Notes under the pieces: generated by a model
What the model saw: the letters and a program-made list of their open reading frames with translations, nothing else
Told to the model about the DNA's origin: nothing
The model's database searches: none
Shown: positions 59,813 to 64,000 of the stretch, one piece after another
How the letters are laid out: each line of letters starts with the position of its first letter
Position numbering within the stretch: the first letter of the stretch is position 1
Assembly (NCBI RefSeq): GCF_009362735.1
Contig: NZ_WHNP01000017.1
Coordinates: 62,001-126,000 of the forward strand
From: Paraburkholderia franconis
GTDB taxonomy: Bacteria > Pseudomonadota > Gammaproteobacteria > Burkholderiales > Burkholderiaceae
DNA: 64,000 nucleotides
Reading direction: 5' to 3'
Translations under genes and position numbers: made by a program

Positions 59813-61369
59813 TTACGCCGCCTGTTTCGGCGTCGCGGTTCCGAGACCGAAGTCTTCGGGGAAATGGTCGAGGGCGGAGACGACCGGAAACGGCGTCATG
59901 CCGCCCATCGCGCACAGCGAACCGGACACCATCGTGTCGCACAGATCGCGCAGCAACTGCACCTGTTTCGTCGACGTATCGCCGTTGCGGATGCGCTGGA
60001 TCACTTCGACACCGCGTGTCGAGCCGATCCGGCACGGCGTGCACTTGCCGCACGATTCGAGCGCGCAGAAGTGCATCGCATATTGCGCAAGCTCGGCGAG
60101 ATTCGACGTGTCGTCGTGAATCACGAGACCGCCGTGACCGACGACGGCGCCGACCTTCGCGTATTCCTCGTAGTCGAGCGGGATGTCCCACTGGCTTTCG
60201 GGCAGATACGTGCCGAGCGGGCCGCCGACCTGCACGGCGCGCGCCGGACGGCCGCTTGCCGTGCCGCCGCCGTAGTCGAACATCAGCTCGCGCAGCGTGC
60301 AGCCGAACGCGAGCTCGACGAGACCGCCGCGCTTCACGTTGCCCGCGATCTGGAACGGCAGCGTGCCGCGCGAGCGGCCCATGCCGAAGTCCTTGTAGTG
60401 CGCCGCGCCCTTCGCGAAGATGATGGGGACGGTCGCGAGCGTGATCACGTTGTTGATCACGGTCGGCTTGCCGAACAGGCCTTCGATTGCGGGCAGCGGC
60501 GGCTTCGCGCGTACGATGCCGCGCTTGCCTTCGAGCGATTCGAGCAGCGCCGTTTCCTCGCCGCACACATAGGCGCCCGCACCCTTCGCGACGAACAGCT
60601 CGAAGCGATGCGCCGAGCCGAGCACGCTGTCGCCGAGCCAGCCGGCTGCGCGCGCCTTGACGATGGCTTCTTCGAGCGTCGCGATCGAATGCGGATACTC
60701 GCTGCGCACATAGATATGGCCGACCGTCGCGCCCGTCACGATGCCCGCGATGATCATCCCTTCGATCAGCACGAACGGATCGCTTTCCATCACGAGGCGA
60801 TCGGAGAAGGTGCCCGAGTCGCCTTCGTCCGCGTTGCAGACGATGTACTTCTGGTCAGCCTTCGCAGCGCGCACCGTGCGCCACTTGATGCCCGCCGGGA
60901 ACGCCGCGCCGCCGCGGCCGCGCAGGCCCGATTCGACGAGCGCTTCGACGGCCGCGTCGCCGTTCATCGCGAGCGCGTTGTACAGGCCGACGATGCCGCC
61001 GTTCGCGATGTAGTCATCCGTCGAAAGCGGATCGGTAATGCCGATGCGCGCGAACGTCAGGCGCTGCTGCTTCTTCAGATAAGGAATCTCTTCGACGAGG
61101 CCGACATGCTTCGCGTGCGCCTTGCCATCGACAAAGCCCGCGTCGAACAGCGACTTCACATCGTCCGCTTCGACATTGGCGTAGCCGACGCGGCCTTCCG
61201 GCGTCGCCACTTCGATGAGCGGCTCGAGATACAGCAAGCCGCGCGTGCCGTTGCGCACGAGTTCGATTTCGATGCCGCGTGCTTGCGCTTCATCGGCGAT
61301 AGCCCGGGCGACGGCGTCCGCGCCGAGCGCCAATGCCGACGAGTCGCGGGGAACGTAGATGCGCGTCAT
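59813..61369 (-). CDS. fdsB: NAD-dependent formate dehydrogenase beta subunit
   Basis: A 518-residue NuoF-like subunit that binds FMN and NAD+. The first ~110 residues are thioredoxin-like; then FMN/NAD motifs GLRGRGGAAFPAGIKW, CNADEGDSGTFSDR and GAYVCGEETALLESLEG, and the [4Fe-4S] site ESCGKCTPCRIGSTRG. Start 61369 overlaps the fdsG stop by 4 bp. The frame remains open upstream but that part overlaps fdsG. Confidence 0.95.
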   Translation of the reverse strand: MTRIYVPRDSSALALGADAVARAIADEAQARGIEIELVRNGTRGLLYLEPLIEVATPEGRVGYANVEADDVKSLFDAGFVDGKAHAKHVGLVEEIPYLKKQQRLTFARIGITDPLSTDDYIANGGIVGLYNALAMNGDAAVEALVESGLRGRGGAAFPAGIKWRTVRAAKADQKYIVCNADEGDSGTFSDRLVMESDPFVLIEGMIIAGIVTGATVGHIYVRSEYPHSIATLEEAIVKARAAGWLGDSVLGSAHRFELFVAKGAGAYVCGEETALLESLEGKRGIVRAKPPLPAIEGLFGKPTVINNVITLATVPIIFAKGAAHYKDFGMGRSRGTLPFQIAGNVKRGGLVELAFGCTLRELMFDYGGGTASGRPARAVQVGGPLGTYLPESQWDIPLDYEEYAKVGAVVGHGGLVIHDDTSNLAELAQYAMHFCALESCGKCTPCRIGSTRGVEVIQRIRNGDTSTKQVQLLRDLCDTMVSGSLCAMGGMTPFPVVSALDHFPEDFGLGTATPKQAA

Positions 61370-61869
61370 ACCGTTTCCTCCACGCGTTTCATTGCGGCTG
61401 CGAGCAGCGCGTCGAACTTCTGCGGCGTCACTTTCGCGTGCAGCTCGCCGTTGATCATCATCGCCGGAGACAGCGCGCACTGACCGAGGCAGTAGACCGA
61501 TTCGAGGCCGACGGCGCCATCGCATGCGTGATCGTGTGCGTCGTGCTTGTGCGCGTCGAAGCGGCAGCCCGTGCGCGCTTCGATGTGCTGCGCGAGCGCT
61601 TCCGTGCCCATGCTGCGGCACGCTTCCGCGCGACACAGTTGCACCGTGACGGGCGCCGCCGGCGACTGGCGGAAGTGGTGGTAATAGGTAATCACGCCGT
61701 GGACTTCCGCACGCGAGAGGTTCATCGTCCGCGCGAGCGGCGCGACGGTCGCGGGCGGCACGAAGCCGACGTCATCCTGAATGGCATGTAGTACAGCAAC
61801 CAGCGACATGCCGGGTTGTGCATGACGTCGCACGAGGTCATCTGGTGCTATGGCGGTCGAACGATCCAC
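61366..61869 (-). CDS. fdsG: NAD-dependent formate dehydrogenase gamma subunit
   Basis: A 167-residue NuoE-like [2Fe-2S] subunit. The four ligands are in LCRAEACRSMG and YCLGQCALSP; LLAVLHAIQDDVGFVP-type sequence and VHGVITYYHHFRQSP are present. The start is GTG at 61869 behind a perfect GGAGGAG with 7-nt spacing; an upstream in-frame ATG is much less likely. A His/Asp-rich insert (KHDAHDHACD) sits between the Cys pairs. First gene of fdsGBAD. Confidence 0.94.
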   Translation of the reverse strand: MDRSTAIAPDDLVRRHAQPGMSLVAVLHAIQDDVGFVPPATVAPLARTMNLSRAEVHGVITYYHHFRQSPAAPVTVQLCRAEACRSMGTEALAQHIEARTGCRFDAHKHDAHDHACDGAVGLESVYCLGQCALSPAMMINGELHAKVTPQKFDALLAAAMKRVEETV

Positions 61870-61937
61870 AGTGGGGCTCCTCCAAAGGCTATATATGCAC
61901 TTGTTATTCATAAGTCGTGCATCTATGCTTTGCTTGT

Positions 61938-61949
61938 TTGATATATCAA
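61938..61949. promoter_or_regulatory. Palindrome in the fdsG/regulator divergent promoter region
   Basis: TTGATATATCAA is a perfect 12-bp palindrome in an AT-rich 134-bp intergenic region. Nearby are GCTATATATGC (about 61888-61898) and an ATGCAC/GTGCAT pair. The TATATA cores resemble ModE-type half sites, fitting the ModE-like regulator encoded next door. Confidence 0.45.
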
Positions 61950-62003
61950 TGCGAACGATAGGCGGGTGTACCGGCTTTCGCAATAGGAACTCCAACTGCA
62001 TAT

Positions 62004-63074
62004 ATGATTCGAATCGAATGCCAGGCGCAGCTGATTGTGCGGGACAGCAACGGCGGAACGTCCAGCCTGACTGACGCTGTGCCGTTGCTTGCGCTCGTCG
62101 ACCAGACGGGGAGCATTGCGCAGGCCGCTGCGCTTAAGGGTTTGTCCTACCGTCATGCGTGGGGTTTGCTGCGCGCAATCGAGACGCAACTGGGCGGCGC
62201 GCTGATCGAAAAGGAACGCGGGCGCGGCTCTGCGCTATCGGAGTTGGGGCAGGCCGTGTTGCGCGCGCAACGACTTTGCGGCGAGCGCCTGGACGGCAAC
62301 ATGCAGGCTCTGGCGAGCGAGGTCGCAAGCGATCTGAACCGCTGGCTCGCACCGCCGGCCAATGATGTGCGCATCCATGCATCGCATGGTTACGCGGTGG
62401 CCGCGCTCGTGACGGCGCTCGTCGCCGACGACGTGCCGCTCGACATCAAGTATCGCGACAGTGCCGAAGCGATCACGGCGCTCGCGCGCGGCGAGTGCGA
62501 TCTGGCGGGCTTTCACCTGCCGCGCGGCGAGTTTCGTGCTGTGTGCGCGGACAAGTATCGGCAGTGGCTCGATCCGCAACGTCATGTGCTCGTGCATCTG
62601 ACGCGGCGCAAGCAGGGGCTCTTTCTTGCGAAGGGCAATCCGAAACGCATCGAAGGATTGACCGACCTCGCGCGTGACGACATTCGCTTCGTCAACCGGC
62701 AGCACGGTTCGGGCACGCGCATGCTGATCGATCTGGCGTTGCGGCGCGTGGGTGTCGATCCGGACCGGATCAACGGCTACGCATCGACGGAGCTGACGCA
62801 TTCGGCGATCGCGGCGTTCGTGGCGAGCGGGATGGCGGACGTCGGGTTCGGCGTCGAGCCGGCCGCGCATCACTTCGGGCTCGATTTCATTCCCATCGTC
62901 GACGAGGACTATTACTTTGCGTGCGATCGTGCGCGGCTCGAACGCGAGCCGCTGACGACGGTCATGACCGTGCTGGGCGGCGACACGTTCCGGCAGAGCG
63001 TCGCGCATCTGGAAGGCTACGATCCCGTCGATTGCGGCAGGCTGCTCGAACTGGACGAAGGTCTCGCGGGGTAG
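62004..63074 (+). CDS. ModE-like HTH regulator with substrate-binding domain
   Basis: A 356-residue transcription factor. Residues 1-95 are a ModE/LysR-type winged helix (LTDAVPLLALVDQTGSIAQAAALKGLSYRHAWGLL, then ERGRGSALSELGQAVL). Residues from about 115 form a type-II periplasmic-binding-protein-like domain (RIHASHGYAVAALV, QHGSGTRMLIDLAL, FVASGMADVGFGVEPAA) like the molybdate/tungstate-type binding modules. It is divergent from fdsGBAD, so it probably regulates formate dehydrogenase in response to molybdate or a small oxyanion/acid. It differs from the LysR-type FdsR described in Cupriavidus. Confidence 0.85.
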   Translation: MIRIECQAQLIVRDSNGGTSSLTDAVPLLALVDQTGSIAQAAALKGLSYRHAWGLLRAIETQLGGALIEKERGRGSALSELGQAVLRAQRLCGERLDGNMQALASEVASDLNRWLAPPANDVRIHASHGYAVAALVTALVADDVPLDIKYRDSAEAITALARGECDLAGFHLPRGEFRAVCADKYRQWLDPQRHVLVHLTRRKQGLFLAKGNPKRIEGLTDLARDDIRFVNRQHGSGTRMLIDLALRRVGVDPDRINGYASTELTHSAIAAFVASGMADVGFGVEPAAHHFGLDFIPIVDEDYYFACDRARLEREPLTTVMTVLGGDTFRQSVAHLEGYDPVDCGRLLELDEGLAG

Positions 63075-63229
63075 GGCGGCGCGCGAGGCAGACGGCTTTC
63101 GGCGCACGGGTAAGCGACGGTAATGACGCGTAAAGCCGTGGAGGCTGCGTCGCTGCGCGCTTTGCGCTAATCTCTACGCTTTCGTTACTCAGCCTCATTT
63201 CCGCGGCGTTCGTGCCGCGCCGAATCGAC

Positions 63230-63496
63230 ATGAAATATCTTGTTCTCGCTTGTGCAGCCGCGCTCACTGCCGGCACGTTGTTTGCCACGATGTCTGTTGC
63301 GTTCGCGCAGAATTCGCCCGGCGTGCCGGGCGGCATCCTGAACGACGAGTTCCGTCTGAACGAGCATCCGCAGATGCCGTTCGGCGCGTCGGCTCCGTCG
63401 AAGAAGTTCCAAAGCGACAAGCCTACAAAAATGCGCAAGCGCGGCGACAACGGCGATCCGAACGGCTGCAACCTCAAGTGCCCCGAGGATCAATAA
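63230..63496 (+). CDS. Small exported hypothetical protein
   Basis: An 88-residue protein with a clear signal peptide (MKYLVLACAAALTAGTLFAT, cleavage about SVAFA-QN at residue 27). The mature part is short, polar and Pro/Gly/Lys-rich with two Cys near the end (NGCNLKCPED) that could form a disulfide or bind a ligand. I do not recognise a family. No good ribosome-binding site precedes either possible ATG (63212 or 63230); the signal peptide begins at 63230. Confidence 0.6.
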   Translation: MKYLVLACAAALTAGTLFATMSVAFAQNSPGVPGGILNDEFRLNEHPQMPFGASAPSKKFQSDKPTKMRKRGDNGDPNGCNLKCPEDQ

Positions 63497-63560
63497 CCGT
63501 TCAGGATTTCGGCTGCGACCGTTGTGCCGCGCGTTGCGTGCCGACGGAAAGGCTGTGTGA

Positions 63561-63920
63561 TTACGGCTTCGCTGTGTGCCACATGTCCTTGAAGCCCTCG
63601 CCCTTCATGTCGCCGGGCTTTTCGTCCTTGGCAAAGCGGTAGAGCGGCTTTCCTTTGTACGCCCATTGCTTCTTGCCATCTCCGCCGTCGATCACGGTCC
63701 AGTCGCCCGAGGGCTTGTCGGCCGAGTCGGCGACGGCGGCAGGCCAGTACGTCGTGCACCCGCCCGTGCAGGCGCTTTTTCCGGGGGTCGTGTCCTTGTC
63801 GAAGGTGTAGAGCGTTCTGCCTTGTTCATCGACGAAACGTCCGTCCATGGTTTTCGGCGGCGCAGCGAAGACAGTCTGCTGAACGGCAAGCGCGGCGATG
63901 AGAAGGAGAGTCTTGCGCAT
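63561..63920 (-). CDS. Secreted-repeat protein (COG4315 type)
   Basis: A 119-residue exported protein: signal peptide MRKTLLLIAALAVQQTVFA, then two copies of the secreted repeat, each with a G-x-x-LY-x-F/R core (GRTLYTFDKDTTPGKSAC and GKPLYRFAKDEKPGDMKG). Two Cys in SACTGGCTTYWPA follow the first repeat. The family is found in many bacterial exported proteins of unknown role. GGAG-type bases precede the ATG. The longer upstream frame lacks support. Confidence 0.83.
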   Translation of the reverse strand: MRKTLLLIAALAVQQTVFAAPPKTMDGRFVDEQGRTLYTFDKDTTPGKSACTGGCTTYWPAAVADSADKPSGDWTVIDGGDGKKQWAYKGKPLYRFAKDEKPGDMKGEGFKDMWHTAKP

Positions 63921-64000
63921 GATGCGGCTCCTGTTCTGACGTTGTATATGGAGTTTATGCAATAGGTCGGCATGCGTACGCTGTAATTGCGTGCGCATGG

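Noticed and set aside
57057..60119. 1020-residue open frame antisense to fdsA
   Set aside because: Arg/His/Ala-rich composition with no domain; it is the GC-driven shadow of the well-supported fdsA.

Overview
The window is GC-rich (about 65% by eye), gene-dense DNA from a beta-proteobacterium, most likely the Burkholderia/Paraburkholderia/Caballeronia group. The evidence is the codon use, the adjacent fbp and pepN, a DUF2968 protein, a SmtB-type regulator next to a CDF exporter, an fds-type NAD-dependent formate dehydrogenase, and a large aryl-polyene locus. This placement is an inference from gene content. Layout: 1-2332 holds a CoA-transferase (cut by the window edge) coupled to an acyl-CoA dehydrogenase. 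2511-5579 encodes an autotransporter. It is followed by a shared terminator, tRNA-Thr(CGU), fbp and pepN on the minus strand, then a DUF4136 lipoprotein. A GDT1/TMEM165-type Mn exporter follows, preceded by a recognisable yybP-ykoY manganese riboswitch. 12243-28925 is one tightly overlapping operon for an aryl polyene (APE): chain-length factor, acyltransferase, two carrier proteins, COG4648 membrane protein, an ApeH-ApeI ligase-dehydratase fusion, a glycosyltransferase-acyltransferase fusion, an aromatic amino-acid ammonia-lyase, thioesterase, LolA-like carrier, MMPL exporter, ketosynthase, dehydratase, ketoreductase, two more ketosynthases and a lipoprotein. A divergent methyltransferase and a flavin-dependent halogenase-like enzyme with a complete WxWxIP motif close the locus. 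The lyase would make the aryl starter acid, the ligase would load it, the ketosynthases with KR and DH would build the polyene, and the lipid-handling proteins would move and anchor it in the outer membrane. 31159-32787 is a roughly 1.6-kb, lower-GC insert flanked by two identical 24-bp hairpins. It carries an orphan hcp, a DUF3592 membrane protein and a glycine-rich 192-residue protein, all translationally coupled. It looks like a type VI secretion cargo module (Hcp plus a putative immunity/effector pair) inserted at the terminator of the pigment locus. This is the strongest candidate for an undescribed system in the window. 32824-40444 is a purine-salvage/catabolism block on the minus strand: xdhA-xdhB-xdhC, an adenosine/adenine deaminase and guanine deaminase, together feeding xanthine to urate. 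Then come dsbB, an amidase, a CPA2 antiporter, a class-I glutamine-amidotransferase-like hydrolase with a long disordered N-terminus, a DUF2968 protein, an unrecognised single-span membrane protein, a GNAT, a citrate-type MFS carrier and a TPR-glycosyltransferase. 53184-54668 is a metal-efflux unit (SmtB/CzrA-type repressor with its palindromic operator and a His-rich CDF exporter), followed by a flavin monooxygenase. The minus-strand fdsG-B-A-D operon (56592-61869) faces a divergent ModE-like regulator. The fdsC/fdhD gene usual in this operon is missing here. Two small exported proteins end the window. No CRISPR array, rRNA, transposase or phage gene was seen.
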